A DNA stretch of 64,000 nucleotides from Bacteroidales bacterium (GCA_017561265.1 JAFZDJ010000004.1:87452-151451), one strand, 5' to 3'; counted from the stretch's first letter, positions 24,982-34,464 are shown. Translations and numbers: made by a program. Notes: generated from the letters alone by a model not told the origin.

Positions 24982-26877
24982 ATGAGAGTGAAAACGGCGA
25001 TATTATTGGTAATTTCCTTAGTTTCATGGAAATTGTCGGCTCAGGAACATGAGACCGACAGTCTTTTGCGTGCAGGTGACTCGTTTCATTCCGGATATGA
25101 TTTTGAAAACGCCATAGCTGCATATGAGCAGGCTCTGGACATCCTTGAAGATACGCTTAATGTAGATTATGATTCTCTCAGGGTACTTTCCGTCCGCGAC
25201 CGGCTCCTTCTTTCCGAGAACGGCAGGAACATGAGTTCCTTTGCCTACAGCCCGTCGGTCGTATCCCGTCATAAATTCTCATTGGACGACTTCTTCCTTT
25301 ATTATCCTCTTCCTGACAGGAGCTGGCATTCTGTTCCGAACCAGCTTGACAGCTCGGCTGCCGACGGACTGTCGCGTGCCCTGTACGCTCCGGATGATAC
25401 CGGAAAGATATATTTTTCTGCAGAAGATGCAGACGGCATACGTAATATATATATGACGGAGCTGCAGGATACCATATGGACATATCCGTCTCTGCTCAAC
25501 GAGCAGCTCGTATCCCCGTCCGATGAGATCTATCCTCTTCTTTCGGAAGACGGAAGGAAGCTGTACTTCTCTTCAGAGGGACTTTATGGTGTCGGAGGAT
25601 ATGACATATATGTATCCGAGTGGTCGGATGACGATCAGGACTGGTCGGTTCCTGTGAATCTTGGATTTCCTTATTCTTCTCCTGCGGATGATTTTCTTTT
25701 CATGAATACAGAGGAGGACGAGGGTTATACCATTTTTGCTTCCAACAGGGAATGCAGTGCGGATAGCGTATGGGTCTATGTGCTCGAACTGGACAATATG
25801 CCTGTCAGAAAGGCTGTGGACGATCCTTTGGAGCTTCTTGAAATTTCCCGTCTGGCTCCGTCAGACACGTCTGAGGACCTTAGTGAGAGCCAGGTGTCAG
25901 CTGATATTCCTGAGAACGTGGATATCAGAAGGTATATGGACAAGATGGATGAAGTACGCGCCCTCAGAGATTCGCTTTCGTTCTACAGTTCTTCTCTTGA
26001 CAAGGAGAGAAACAGTTTCGCCCTGAGTAATGATGACGATGAGAGGATGAGGCTGACTGATGAGATTCTGCGCAGGGAGGCAAGGATTCCGCAGTTTCAG
26101 GATTCTCTCGACAGGGCGGTTTCCCTTCTTCAGAAGATAGAGATGGAGTTTCTTTTCAGCGGTATAGTGATAGATCCTGAAGCCATGATGGCCGAGGCCG
26201 ACCGTGAGATTGTCGGTGATGCCACAAGCTATACGTTTACAAGGATGAATATGGGCGGGCCGCTGGATCTGAGGATAATGGAACCGGAGAAGAAGTTCGA
26301 TTATTCATTCATGGTGCTGGATGAAGGACAGTTTGCCGAAAGCAACGAGATTCCTGACGGAATCATCTACCAGATCCAGATGTTCAGTTCGACCCGTAAG
26401 GCCGATGTCGCTGCCCTTAAGGGACTCAGCCCCGTATTCGAGCGCAGGAATGCCAGCGGCAGATATATATATAGGGTAGGTCTGTTCAATACATATAATG
26501 ATGTCCTTTCCAAGCTCAATACAGTCAAGAAGGCCGGTTTCAGAAGTGCCTTCATTGTTGCATATATAGATGGAAAGGAAGTTTCGGTGTCAAAGGCGAG
26601 GTCGGAAGAGAACAGGAAACCTGAAGTGCAGACCTTCTATAGGGTTGTTCTTGTTCCGGAAGACGGTGTCATGGATGCTGCCATGTCTGATGGTATCCGC
26701 CAGCAGGCCTCGGGCAAGGATATAGCCAAGTCCGAAACTGATGAAGGTGTGCCGGCATATGTTGTAGGACCGTTTGCGGACAAAGCTCAGGCTGAATCGC
26801 TTGTAGATTTCATCAAAGCCATGGGAATATCCGAAGTTTCATGCGAATCTATTGCAAAAGATTCCTCTAATCTGTAA
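24982..26877 (+). CDS. PD40 beta-propeller/SPOR-like exported protein
   Basis: Encodes 631 residues with a signal peptide (AILLVISLVSWKLSAQ). A TPR-like pair (SFHSGYDFENAIAAYEQALDIL) is followed by PD40/WD40-like strands (GKIYFSAEDADGIRNIYM, EIYPLLSEDGRKLYFSSEG), a coiled coil around residues 325-400, and a SPOR-type tail (YQIQMFSSTRKADVAALKGL, RYIYRVGLFNTYNDVLSKL, GFRSAFIVAY). SPOR domains bind denuded peptidoglycan, and similar Bacteroidetes proteins sit in the cell envelope (family knowledge). No OmpA domain is present. It is followed by nfeD after 10 bp. A TATTTTTG box lies only 10 bp upstream, so leader and promoter placement are unclear. Confidence 0.8.
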   Translation: MRVKTAILLVISLVSWKLSAQEHETDSLLRAGDSFHSGYDFENAIAAYEQALDILEDTLNVDYDSLRVLSVRDRLLLSENGRNMSSFAYSPSVVSRHKFSLDDFFLYYPLPDRSWHSVPNQLDSSAADGLSRALYAPDDTGKIYFSAEDADGIRNIYMTELQDTIWTYPSLLNEQLVSPSDEIYPLLSEDGRKLYFSSEGLYGVGGYDIYVSEWSDDDQDWSVPVNLGFPYSSPADDFLFMNTEEDEGYTIFASNRECSADSVWVYVLELDNMPVRKAVDDPLELLEISRLAPSDTSEDLSESQVSADIPENVDIRRYMDKMDEVRALRDSLSFYSSSLDKERNSFALSNDDDERMRLTDEILRREARIPQFQDSLDRAVSLLQKIEMEFLFSGIVIDPEAMMAEADREIVGDATSYTFTRMNMGGPLDLRIMEPEKKFDYSFMVLDEGQFAESNEIPDGIIYQIQMFSSTRKADVAALKGLSPVFERRNASGRYIYRVGLFNTYNDVLSKLNTVKKAGFRSAFIVAYIDGKEVSVSKARSEENRKPEVQTFYRVVLVPEDGVMDAAMSDGIRQQASGKDIAKSETDEGVPAYVVGPFADKAQAESLVDFIKAMGISEVSCESIAKDSSNL

Positions 26878-26887
26878 ATTTGCCCTC

Positions 26888-27349
26888 ATGGGATTTATCA
26901 TTACATTGATTCTGGTCGGCCTTGTGCTGATCTTTGCCGAGATTCTGCTTGTACCGGGTGTCGGCATTGCGGGTGTTCTCGGACTTCTGTCCATGGGAGG
27001 ATCATGCTACTATGCTTTCTATGAATATGGAAATACTGCCGGAGCCATCGTTACGGCCGTAAATGCCGTTCTCATCACCGCTCTGACCATCTGGGTGCTT
27101 AGGGCAAAGACATGGAAAAGGATGTCTCTCGATACAAATATCAGTTCCAAGGCTGTAGAAGGTGTTTTTCTGTCGGTTGGAGACCATGGCAAGACTCTTA
27201 CCAGATTAGCTCCTATGGGATCGGTCCGCTTCGGTGACAATGTCGTTGAGGTGAAGGCTTTGGAAGGAATGCTTGATCCGGGAGTGGATGTTGAGGTTGT
27301 TCTTATCGAGGACAACAAGATATATGTAAAGCCAATAAATAATTTCTGA
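26888..27349 (+). CDS. NfeD-like membrane protein
   Basis: About 153 residues from the Met at 26888 ([24 protein letters not shown]), which lies 10 bp after the previous stop; the upstream frame overlaps the preceding gene and is unlikely. There are two or three membrane helices with [20 protein letters not shown], then a soluble OB-fold domain ([43 protein letters not shown]), as in NfeD short forms. NfeD partners flotillin-like proteins in membrane organisation; the floA gene follows after 4 bp, a classic pair. Confidence 0.9.
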   Translation: MGFIITLILVGLVLIFAEILLVPGVGIAGVLGLLSMGGSCYYAFYEYGNTAGAIVTAVNAVLITALTIWVLRAKTWKRMSLDTNISSKAVEGVFLSVGDHGKTLTRLAPMGSVRFGDNVVEVKALEGMLDPGVDVEVVLIEDNKIYVKPINNF

Positions 27350-27353
27350 CAAT

Positions 27354-28307
27354 ATGGATGCAATGATTATCGTATGGATCGCGGTCTCGATCGTAGGACT
27401 CGTGGTCTTCTTGTGGTTCTTCCCTGTGACCCTCTGGTTCCAGGCATTGATTTCTGGAGTTCGCATTTCCCTTATCCAGCTCGTTCTCATGCGTTGGAGA
27501 GGTGTTTCTCCAAACACGATCGTGATGGCAATGGTGACAGGAACCAAGGCAGGACTTACGCTTTATGCCAATGAACTTGAGGCTCATTATCTTGCAAAAG
27601 GAAATGTTCCTAAGGTAGTAAACGCCTTGATATCAGCTGACAAGGCTAATATCTCCCTTGATTTCAAGATGGCTGCTGCAATCGATCTTGCAGGTCGTGA
27701 CGTCTTTGAGGCTGTTCAGATGTCCGTGAATCCTAAGGTCATCAATACCCCTCCGGTGACAGCTGTTGCAAAGGATGGTATCCAGCTCATCGCAAAGGCT
27801 CGTGTGACAGTCCGTGCCAACATCAAGCAGCTCGTCGGAGGAGCCGGTGAGGAGACAGTTCTTGCCCGCGTCGGCGAGGGTATCGTTTCTTCTATCGGTT
27901 CTGCGGAAAGCCACAAGCTCGTTCTTGAGAATCCTGACAGCATTTCCAAGGTCGTTCTCAACAAGGGACTTGATGCAGGAACAGCATTTGAAATCCTTTC
28001 TATCGACATCGCTGATATCGACATCGGAAAGAACATCGGTGCCGTCCTCCAGATGGATCAGGCTGAGGCAGACAAGAACATCGCTCAGGCACGCGCAGAG
28101 GAGCGCCGCGCAATGGCTGTGGCTCTCGAGCAGGAAATGAAGGCAAAAGCCCAGGAGGCACGTGCCCGCGTGATCGAAGCAGAGGCTGAGGTTCCTCTTG
28201 CAATGGCAGAGGCATTCCGCAACGGCAATCTCGGCATCATGGACTATTATAAGATGAAAAACATCCAGGCCGACACTGAAATGAGAGAAAGTATTGCAAA
28301 ACAGTAA
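27354..28307 (+). CDS. floA: Flotillin-like protein FloA
   Basis: Encodes 317 residues. An N-terminal membrane anchor ([20 protein letters not shown]) is followed by the SPFH-type domain ([48 protein letters not shown]) and a long Ala/Glu-rich helix ([36 protein letters not shown]). FloA forms membrane assemblies linked to fluidity and secretion. It pairs with nfeD just upstream and closes this operon; a stem (28331-28358) follows. Confidence 0.95.
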   Translation: MDAMIIVWIAVSIVGLVVFLWFFPVTLWFQALISGVRISLIQLVLMRWRGVSPNTIVMAMVTGTKAGLTLYANELEAHYLAKGNVPKVVNALISADKANISLDFKMAAAIDLAGRDVFEAVQMSVNPKVINTPPVTAVAKDGIQLIAKARVTVRANIKQLVGGAGEETVLARVGEGIVSSIGSAESHKLVLENPDSISKVVLNKGLDAGTAFEILSIDIADIDIGKNIGAVLQMDQAEADKNIAQARAEERRAMAVALEQEMKAKAQEARARVIEAEAEVPLAMAEAFRNGNLGIMDYYKMKNIQADTEMRESIAKQ

Positions 28308-28330
28308 TGCTGTGATGCAGCTGGATTCGG

Positions 28331-28358
28331 AGTCTTACGGCTCGTGTGTCTTAAGACT
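28331..28358 (+). terminator. Possible weak terminator after floA
   Basis: Seven-base arms AGTCTTA and TAAGACT around a 14-nt loop, followed by TTGAAAA rather than a clean T tract. Positioned 24 bp past the floA stop. Confidence 0.35.
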
Positions 28359-28383
28359 TTGAAAATAAGGTAGTTACATGAAT

Positions 28384-28410
28384 GAGGGTCGGTAAAATTT
28401 ACCTACCCTC
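28384..28410. repeat. REP-like palindrome downstream of RAYT
   Basis: Near-perfect palindrome of 27 bp (GAGGGTCGGTAAA and TTTACCTACCCTC). It shares TTTACCTACCCT and trailing TTTGnGTA with the copy at 29607-29629, in the same orientation, on the other side of the transposase gene. Confidence 0.8.
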
Positions 28411-28427
28411 ATTTGCGTAATACGTTG

Positions 28428-29372
28428 TTAGTGAGAGAGTTGTCTTGTTGGTTTGGTTTGTCTTTTCAAAGGCTGGATATGTAGAAACTTCCTGATTTGG
28501 GTATATGAGGCTGATGTATGTGCCTTTATATCCTGCATCATTGCCAATTTGTTCTCATTATCCATGCAAATGACAGAATGCATGTCCTTTATTCCCTTTT
28601 TGTGCAGGTATGAGATAATGTCTCTATAAGGCTTGTCAGATCTGCAGTATTCGGTTTCGATAATCTCATACTCGCTTCCCGTGTTGGAATTTATGGCGAT
28701 AAGCATTTCTTCGTATGATCCGTAACAATCTGTTGTTCTTTTGATGTCGAAAGGGAAATATATGGAAATGATATGGTCCGCAAGCTTCTTTTTCTCCTCT
28801 GATGTGAGGTCTTTCATCATGGTGTTCAGAAGTGCATGATTCAGGTACCTCTTGCGTCTGAAAGTTTCTTCCACGAGACTCATGGATCTTCTTAATCTGT
28901 TCGAACAATCAGCTTTCCTGACAGACGGATGTTTTCCATAATGCGCCAGAAAATTCCATTTGTATTGCTCTGCCTTGCTGCAAAGATGTTTTTCTACAGG
29001 ATTATTGAACAGATATGCTATAGCAGATCGTATCCGTTTCATGTCCAGTTTCATGGCACTGCCATATGGTGACTCGAACAATGGGCCTTGCCTTCCGGTG
29101 CAGGCGTTGAACTCCCGGACATAAAGGCTTGTGCATGAATTTATGAATCTGCTCATGATGGACAGGCATTCGGAGGATACGAGCATATGGACATGGTCAA
29201 TCATAAGGCACATGCCAAGAATACAGATTCCCACCCTTCTGGCTTGTATTGAGACAATGGTGTAAAATACGAGGAAGTCCTCCATCGTGTAGAAAAGGTT
29301 GAATCCGGAAATTGTCCTTTGATAAACATGCATGATCCCATCCGCACTAAATACTCTTCTTTTCATATTCAT
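28428..29372 (-). CDS. REP-associated tyrosine transposase (RAYT, Y1 family)
   Basis: Encodes 314 residues. Y1-type HUH enzymes nick single-stranded DNA via a Tyr and two His on a metal site. Seen: HVH in LMIDHVHMLVSS (residues 60-62), the Tyr in AIAYLFNNPVEKHL (Tyr120), and the R-x-F/Y start strand typical of the family; a charged C-terminal extension with a possible HTH follows residue 200. RAYTs act on short palindromes (REPs), and matching palindromes lie on both sides here (28384, 29607). It is intact, single copy in this window, between floA and tRNA-Ser. Confidence 0.88.
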   Translation of the reverse strand: MNMKRRVFSADGIMHVYQRTISGFNLFYTMEDFLVFYTIVSIQARRVGICILGMCLMIDHVHMLVSSECLSIMSRFINSCTSLYVREFNACTGRQGPLFESPYGSAMKLDMKRIRSAIAYLFNNPVEKHLCSKAEQYKWNFLAHYGKHPSVRKADCSNRLRRSMSLVEETFRRKRYLNHALLNTMMKDLTSEEKKKLADHIISIYFPFDIKRTTDCYGSYEEMLIAINSNTGSEYEIIETEYCRSDKPYRDIISYLHKKGIKDMHSVICMDNENKLAMMQDIKAHTSASYTQIRKFLHIQPLKRQTKPTRQLSH

Positions 29373-29606
29373 ATAGATTTGGTTTCCGGCAAATCTATCC
29401 GACGATGCCCAATCGGTCTTTCAAAAAAAGAAAAATGTGACGAAATATGCGTTTTTAGGGACGAAAAACCTCAGTTCCGGAGTTTGTAGAGAAACATGTT
29501 GATAATATGGACATTGTTTAAATTGAATCTTTTTCTGTCTACTGAATAATAGATGACTGATGCGACTACTTCTTAAATAGTTGATTGTCAATAATTTGCT
29601 TACTTT
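29373..29606. other. Gene-free stretch upstream of RAYT
   Basis: The first part of the 419-bp gene-free stretch between the RAYT start and tRNA-Ser. AT-rich, with no open frame that resembles a gene and no strong hairpin. It probably holds the RAYT promoter, which I cannot place with confidence. Confidence 0.4.
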
Positions 29607-29629
29607 GGGTAGGTGAATTTTACCTACCC
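29607..29629. repeat. REP-like palindrome upstream of RAYT
   Basis: GGGTAGGTGAATTTTACCTACCC: arms pair except at one position (central A/T-rich). Same family and orientation as 28384-28410 (shared TTTACCTACCC and flanking TTTGnGTA). The two copies bracket the transposase gene. Confidence 0.8.
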
Positions 29630-29730
29630 TTGTTTGTGTATAATGCTGAATATCAACATGTTGGCTTTTGTGGTTGTTTCATCACCCGCCACAACTGTTT
29701 GGAGTTTATATGCTGTTTTTTAATTTTTAT

Positions 29731-29761
29731 TTGGTGAATCATTAAAAATGCCCTATATTTG
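29731..29761 (+). promoter_or_regulatory. tRNA-Ser promoter
   Basis: TTG at 29731 and TATATTTG (29754-29761) form a -33/-7 pair of the Bacteroidetes type, spaced 17 bp from the end of TTGGTG. It ends 30 bp before the tRNA. Confidence 0.7.
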
Positions 29762-29791
29762 CAGTCCTGTCAAATGAGACGGGTCAGCTTT

Positions 29792-29878
29792 GGTGAGATG
29801 GGTGAGTGGCTGAAACCACCAGTTTGCTAAACTGACGTACGGGTAACTGTACCGGGGGTTCGAATCCCCCTCTCACCG
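29792..29878 (+). tRNA. tRNA-Ser (anticodon GCT)
   Basis: 87 nt with acceptor arms GGTGAGA and TCTCACC, a D-arm GGGTGAGTGGCTGAAACCACC-type, anticodon loop with GCT, a long variable arm (TACGGGTAACTGTA) typical of serine tRNAs, and a T-arm GGGGGTTCGAATCCCCC. The discriminator is G. CCA is not encoded (GCA follows). It reads AGC/AGT codons. A strong terminator follows, so it is a single-gene transcript. Confidence 0.96.
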
Positions 29879-29879
29879 C

Positions 29880-29938
29880 AAATTAAAAGAGAAAAAGCAC
29901 CACGAGTTTACTCGATGGTGCTTTTTCTCTTTTAATTT
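29880..29938 (+). terminator. Terminator after tRNA-Ser
   Basis: Perfect 23-bp arms (inner part GAGAAAAAGCACCA with its complement) plus an inner CGAG/CTCG stem; T-rich on both strands. Directly follows the tRNA 3' end. Confidence 0.85.
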
Positions 29939-29942
29939 GCAC

Positions 29943-29990
29943 AGCCCGCCGCAGGCGGCTGGGGATGTCGGAGCGAAGCGACGAAATCCC
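29943..29990. repeat. GC-rich hairpin repeat between tRNA and efflux operon
   Basis: Two small stems: AGCCCGCCGCAGGCGGCT, and GGGAT...ATCCC enclosing GGAGCGAAGCGAC. The GAGCGAAGC string also occurs in the cores of the 75-bp elements at 4804 and 57055, suggesting a related repeat. The rest of this 258-bp gap has a small hairpin at 30003-30021 and a TATATTTA box at 30089-30096 that may start the efflux operon. Confidence 0.5.
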
Positions 29991-30136
29991 GGTGAGAGGG
30001 ATGCTCCTCATTTTCAGGAGCAAATCCTTGGTGAGAGATGACCAGAATATATTCCATTGGCATAAGTGTTGCAAGACAAAAGATTTCGTATATTTACACT
30101 CTACAAGCGAAACTTAACTTACTTAGACACCACATA

Positions 30137-30859
30137 ATGTTGATAGAAGTAAAAGGAGTACATAAGACCTATGACAACGGTCAGCCTCTCCATGTGCTAA
30201 AAGGTATAGATCTCTCTATAGAAAAAGGGGAGTTTGTTTCCATCATGGGAGCATCCGGCTCCGGTAAATCCACTTTGTTGAATATTCTGGGTATTCTGGA
30301 TAATTACGACGAAGGTGAATATTATATAGACGGTACCTTGATAAAGGGATTGAGCGAAAAGGAAGCCGCTCATTATCGTAATCATCTTATTGGTTTCATA
30401 TTCCAGTCGTTCAATCTGATTTCGTTCAAGACTGCGGTCGAAAATGTAGAGCTTCCTTTGTTCTATCAGGGAGTCAGCCGTAAGAAACGCAGGAAGGCTG
30501 CTCTCGATTTTCTGGAGAAACTCGGCCTGTCACAATGGGCGGAACATTATCCTAACGAACTGTCCGGCGGTCAGAAACAGAGGGTCGCGATAGCCAGAGC
30601 CCTCATCACCAATCCTAAGATAATACTTGCAGACGAGCCTACGGGAGCTCTTGATTCGAAGACATCTGTAGAAGTCATGGAACTGCTTACCCGACTCAAT
30701 AAAGAGGACGGCACGACCATCATTGTCGTGACTCACGAGAGTGGAGTGGCAAACTGTACGGACAGGATCATACACATCAAAGACGGTATCATAGGTGAAA
30801 TCGAGGATAACAGAGCCCATGATTCTTCTATGTTCGGTACTTCAACAATAATGAAATGA
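30137..30859 (+). CDS. ABC transporter ATP-binding protein (MacB/LolD type)
   Basis: About 240 residues from the Met at 30137 (MLIEVKGVHKTY); the upstream 33 codons lack homology and include the probable promoter. Seen: Walker A GASGSGKST (38-46), Q-loop FQSFNLI, signature ELSGGQKQR, Walker B IILADEPTGALD and the H-loop VVTHE. It powers the two MacB-type permeases that follow, overlapping the first by 4 bp. With the adaptor and TolC protein downstream it forms a tripartite efflux pump; substrate unknown. Confidence 0.95.
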   Translation: MLIEVKGVHKTYDNGQPLHVLKGIDLSIEKGEFVSIMGASGSGKSTLLNILGILDNYDEGEYYIDGTLIKGLSEKEAAHYRNHLIGFIFQSFNLISFKTAVENVELPLFYQGVSRKKRRKAALDFLEKLGLSQWAEHYPNELSGGQKQRVAIARALITNPKIILADEPTGALDSKTSVEVMELLTRLNKEDGTTIIVVTHESGVANCTDRIIHIKDGIIGEIEDNRAHDSSMFGTSTIMK

Positions 30860-32118
30860 GAGATCTGTTCATCGAAATCTGGGAGAGTGTCAGAAGGAAT
30901 ATTCTGCGCACCTGCCTTACCGGTTTTGCAGTCGCATGGGGCATATTCATGCTCATAGTGCTTCTGGGAGCCGGCAATGGCTTGATGAATGCTCTCCTGG
31001 GAAGTTCTCAAAGTATAAGCATCAACACCATGATGGTCGGAGGAGGACGGACCAGCGAGGCCTATGCAGGACTTCAGAGCGGAAGGAATATCCAGATTGA
31101 AGCTAAGGATGCCGAGCTCATCATGAGGGCTTTCCCGGATGTTGTGGATAATGTCAGTGTGACCGCTTCTGTTTCGCAAAATGCTGTGTATCAGGATAAT
31201 TCTGTTTCAGTCACTCTGCAGGCATGTTATCCGGAATATATTGATACCGAAGGTCTGAAACTCCAGTACGGACGTTTTGTGAACCGGAAGGATATTGAAG
31301 ACCGGCGTAAGGTGATGGTAATCTCCGACCAGGTGGCGGAAATATTTGCAGGCAGCAAGTCCAGGATTCCTTCCATGCTTGGAAAGATGGTAAGGTGCGG
31401 TAATATCAATTTCAAGGTCGTAGGCATATTGAAGTCGGACATGAGTTCATCCACCAGAAGTGCTTATACACCTTTCACCACCATCAGGACGATGTTCAAC
31501 AAAGGAAAATATGTCGATGATATAACATTCACTTTCAATGGACTTGAAACGGAAGAGGAGAACGAACAGTTCGAGAAAAGACTGAGAGCTCTTGTAAATA
31601 CGGCCCACAAGGCGGCTCCGGATGACAACAGCGCGATATGGATATGGAACCGTTTCACTCAGAGTCTTCAGATGGACAAGGGTATAGGCATTGTCAATAC
31701 CGCATTGTGGATAATTGGACTTCTTACTTTGCTGAGCGGAATAGTCGGAGTCAGCAATATCATGCTCATCACCGTCAAAGAGCGTACCCATGAGTTCGGC
31801 ATCCGCAAGGCCATAGGCGCAAGTCCTTGGGGCATAACAAGATTGATATTGGCTGAGAGCATATCCATAACCGCATTTTTCGGCTATATTGGAATGTTCT
31901 TCGGTCTGGTGGTCTGCGAGATCCTGGATCAGACATTGGGACAGTCCAGTGTCAGTGTACTCGGGCAGGATATATCTGTTTTTGTGAATCCTACCGTAGG
32001 AGTGGATGTCGCGATCGAGGCCACCCTCGTCCTTATTGTTTCAGGTGCTGTTGCCGGTCTGTTCCCGGCAATGAAAGCAGCCAAAGTCAGACCTATTGAA
32101 GCACTGAGAGCAGAATGA
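30856..32118 (+). CDS. MacB-like ABC transporter permease 1
   Basis: Encodes 420 residues. One N-terminal membrane helix (about 20-40), a large periplasmic MacB-type domain, and three C-terminal helices (about 275-410) with SNIMLITVKERTHEFGIRKAIGASP, the FtsX-family signature. MacB-type permeases transmit ATP-driven shape changes to the periplasm rather than moving substrate across the inner membrane (mechanotransmission). It overlaps the ATPase gene and the next permease gene by 4 bp each, so expression is tightly coupled. Confidence 0.94.
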   Translation: MRDLFIEIWESVRRNILRTCLTGFAVAWGIFMLIVLLGAGNGLMNALLGSSQSISINTMMVGGGRTSEAYAGLQSGRNIQIEAKDAELIMRAFPDVVDNVSVTASVSQNAVYQDNSVSVTLQACYPEYIDTEGLKLQYGRFVNRKDIEDRRKVMVISDQVAEIFAGSKSRIPSMLGKMVRCGNINFKVVGILKSDMSSSTRSAYTPFTTIRTMFNKGKYVDDITFTFNGLETEEENEQFEKRLRALVNTAHKAAPDDNSAIWIWNRFTQSLQMDKGIGIVNTALWIIGLLTLLSGIVGVSNIMLITVKERTHEFGIRKAIGASPWGITRLILAESISITAFFGYIGMFFGLVVCEILDQTLGQSSVSVLGQDISVFVNPTVGVDVAIEATLVLIVSGAVAGLFPAMKAAKVRPIEALRAE

Positions 32119-33344
32119 GACTGGATTGGGACACATATAAGGAAATAACCCTTGCTTTAAAGCGCAACCGCAGAAGGACCCTTCTCACAGGATTCGGAGT
32201 CTTCTGGGGAGTCTTCATGCTGCTGTTTCTTCTAGGCGGTGGAAATGGTGTCAAATCACTTCTTGCATCAAATTTCGAGGGCTTTGCCACCAATACTACC
32301 ATATTGGCTTCTGACAGGACTACTATGCCTTATCAGGGTCTGAGCAAGGGACGGTACTGGAACCTTACCTACAAAGATGTGGAACGTCTTAAGAGGATGA
32401 TGCCGGAACTTGATGTAGTGACTCCTAACATCGCATCGTATTCGTCTGATATACAATATAATGAAAGCTCTGCTCAAGGAACGCTTAAAGGTGTATATGC
32501 TGATTATGTAAAGGTAGAGACCCCGAAGCTCAGATACGGCCGTTACATCAATGAATCGGATGTGATTCAGGAAAGGAAGGTCTGCGTGATAGGCGAGAGG
32601 ATATATGATTCCCTTTTTCCTGATGGTGGCGATCCTTGCGGTACTCATATAAAGGTAGGTTCGGTATATTTTCAGGTGGTGGGAGTGGATGTAAGTGCCG
32701 GAAACATCAGTCTTAACGGCTCTGCAGACCAGTCTGTCATCATTCCCATCAGCGTGGCCAGGAAGCTGTTCAGAAGAGGAAACGACGTGGATATCATATG
32801 CGTAACGGCGGGATCGGGCATCACGCTTTCCAAGTATGAGGAGAAGCTGCGTGGCATCATAGCCCGTGAGCATAGGTTCAACCCGGAAGACAAGCAGGCG
32901 ATGACCATCTTGTATACGGAAGAGCTGTTCTCAGTTATAGACAATCTGTTCAAAGGGGTGAACTTCCTTATTCTGCTCATCGGTCTGGGAACCATTCTGG
33001 CCGGCGTCATAGGTGTCAGCAACATCATGATGGTGACAGTCAAGGAACGGACCACGGAAATAGGCATCCGCAGGGCGATAGGAGCAACTCCGAAGGATAT
33101 CCTTATGCAGATAATCATGGAAAGCATCATACTGACTGCAATTTCCGGAATGTCAGGAATCGTGTTCTCCGTTCTTGTTCTTTATCTTATGGATGTCATG
33201 GTGCCAGATACTGAATTCCAGATAACGTTCTGGACTGCAGTTCTTTCTGCATCGCTTCTGACCCTGATGGGAGTGCTGGCGGGTCTGGCTCCGGCTTCCA
33301 GAGCAATGAACATAAAGCCTGTGGACGCTATGCGTGATGAATAA
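32115..33344 (+). CDS. MacB-like ABC transporter permease 2
   Basis: Encodes 409 residues with the same layout as permease 1: N-terminal helix, MacB-type periplasmic domain, three C-terminal helices with SNIMMVTVKERTTEIGIRRAIGATP. The two permeases are clearly paralogous but diverged, so the transporter is likely a heterodimer rather than the MacB homodimer, with a separate ATPase subunit. Overlaps permease 1 by 4 bp; the adaptor gene follows 26 bp later. Confidence 0.94.
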   Translation: MRLDWDTYKEITLALKRNRRRTLLTGFGVFWGVFMLLFLLGGGNGVKSLLASNFEGFATNTTILASDRTTMPYQGLSKGRYWNLTYKDVERLKRMMPELDVVTPNIASYSSDIQYNESSAQGTLKGVYADYVKVETPKLRYGRYINESDVIQERKVCVIGERIYDSLFPDGGDPCGTHIKVGSVYFQVVGVDVSAGNISLNGSADQSVIIPISVARKLFRRGNDVDIICVTAGSGITLSKYEEKLRGIIAREHRFNPEDKQAMTILYTEELFSVIDNLFKGVNFLILLIGLGTILAGVIGVSNIMMVTVKERTTEIGIRRAIGATPKDILMQIIMESIILTAISGMSGIVFSVLVLYLMDVMVPDTEFQITFWTAVLSASLLTLMGVLAGLAPASRAMNIKPVDAMRDE

Positions 33345-33370
33345 ATGATAATGAAGAAAAGTAAATATAT

Positions 33371-34462
33371 ATGAAAAAGTTTTTCAAGTATTTTTCCATT
33401 GCATTGGTTGCATTGATTTTTATCGGAACGTTCGTATTCCTTTATTCGAAGTCCCGTCCTGAGGTCATAACATGGCAGGAACTTCCGGTCAGTGTCATGG
33501 ATATCACCAGAACTTCTGTGGTCACCGGAAAGGTAGAACCACGTAATGAGGTGAATATCAAGCCTCAGATCAACGGTATCATTTCCGAACTGTATAAGGA
33601 GGCTGGTGAAATGGTCAAGGAAGGAGAGGTCATAGCGAAGCTGAAGGTCATTCCTGATATGGGTTCTCTCAGTTCGGCAGAGTCACGCCTGCGTCTTTCT
33701 GAAATGAATCTCAAGCAGGCTGAGACCGACCTCAACAGACAGAAGGCTCTCTATGAAAAGGATCTTGTCAGCACGGAAGAATATGACAAGGTGCTGCAGG
33801 CCTACAATCAGGCAAAAGAGGAAAGATCTGCCGCTCAGGAGGCTCTGGAAGTCATCAGGGACGGTGTTTCTTCATCCAATGCGGGCAGCAGTTCCACCCT
33901 TGTACGCTCGACCATCACCGGACTCATTCTTGATATTCCTGTTAAGGTCGGTAACTCTGTGATCCAGGCCAATACCATGAATGACGGTACCACAGTGGCT
34001 ACTGTAGCCGATATGTCAGACCTTATTTTCAATGGATCCATAGATGAGACGGAAGTCGGTTCTCTAGTGGAAGGAATGCCGATGAGGATTACGATCGGAG
34101 CTCTGCCGGACTATAGCTCGGAAGCAGTTCTTGAATACATTTCTCCAAAGGCCACGGAGTCTAACGGCGCAAGCCAGTTCCAGATAAAGGCTGCCATAGT
34201 CCCTTCTGATACCCATACGATCAGAGCCGGATACAGCGCTAATGCTGAAATAGTCCTTCAGGAAGCCAAGGGAGTTCTGTCAGTACCGGAAAGTGCCTTG
34301 GAATTCAATGGAGACAGTGTTTTCGTCTATCTTATGAGCAGTCCTCAGGTGTTCGAGAGGATTCCTGTCAAGACCGGAATGAGCGATGGCATCAACATTC
34401 ATGTGTTGTCCGGACTTACTGAGGGGCAGATCGTACGTGGAACTCAGAATATTGCAGAATAG
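33371..34462 (+). CDS. Periplasmic adaptor (MacA/HlyD type)
   Basis: Encodes 363 residues. One N-terminal membrane helix (FSIALVALIFIGTFVFLY) is followed by a lipoyl half (TGKVEPRNEVNIKPQINGIISEL), a coiled-coil hairpin (LRLSEMNLKQAETDLNRQKALYEKDL-type), the other lipoyl half (STITGLILDIPVKVGNSV) and beta-barrel and membrane-proximal domains ending FERIPVKTGMSDGINIHVLSGL. It links the permeases to the TolC channel. TolC follows after 2 bp. Confidence 0.94.
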   Translation: MKKFFKYFSIALVALIFIGTFVFLYSKSRPEVITWQELPVSVMDITRTSVVTGKVEPRNEVNIKPQINGIISELYKEAGEMVKEGEVIAKLKVIPDMGSLSSAESRLRLSEMNLKQAETDLNRQKALYEKDLVSTEEYDKVLQAYNQAKEERSAAQEALEVIRDGVSSSNAGSSSTLVRSTITGLILDIPVKVGNSVIQANTMNDGTTVATVADMSDLIFNGSIDETEVGSLVEGMPMRITIGALPDYSSEAVLEYISPKATESNGASQFQIKAAIVPSDTHTIRAGYSANAEIVLQEAKGVLSVPESALEFNGDSVFVYLMSSPQVFERIPVKTGMSDGINIHVLSGLTEGQIVRGTQNIAE

Positions 34463-34464
34463 TC

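Noticed and set aside
30003..30040. GGTGAGAGATG near 30028 resembling the tRNA-Ser 5' end, as a possible attachment-site duplicate
   Set aside because: Similarity is only about ten bases and no integrase or foreign island lies between the copies.
31143..31151. TGTGGATAA, a perfect DnaA-box sequence
   Set aside because: Single copy inside a permease gene with no neighbouring boxes or AT-rich unwinding region; expected by chance.
34430..34442. ACGTGGAAC, half of the parS palindrome
   Set aside because: The other half does not match; counts only as a half-site inside the adaptor gene.
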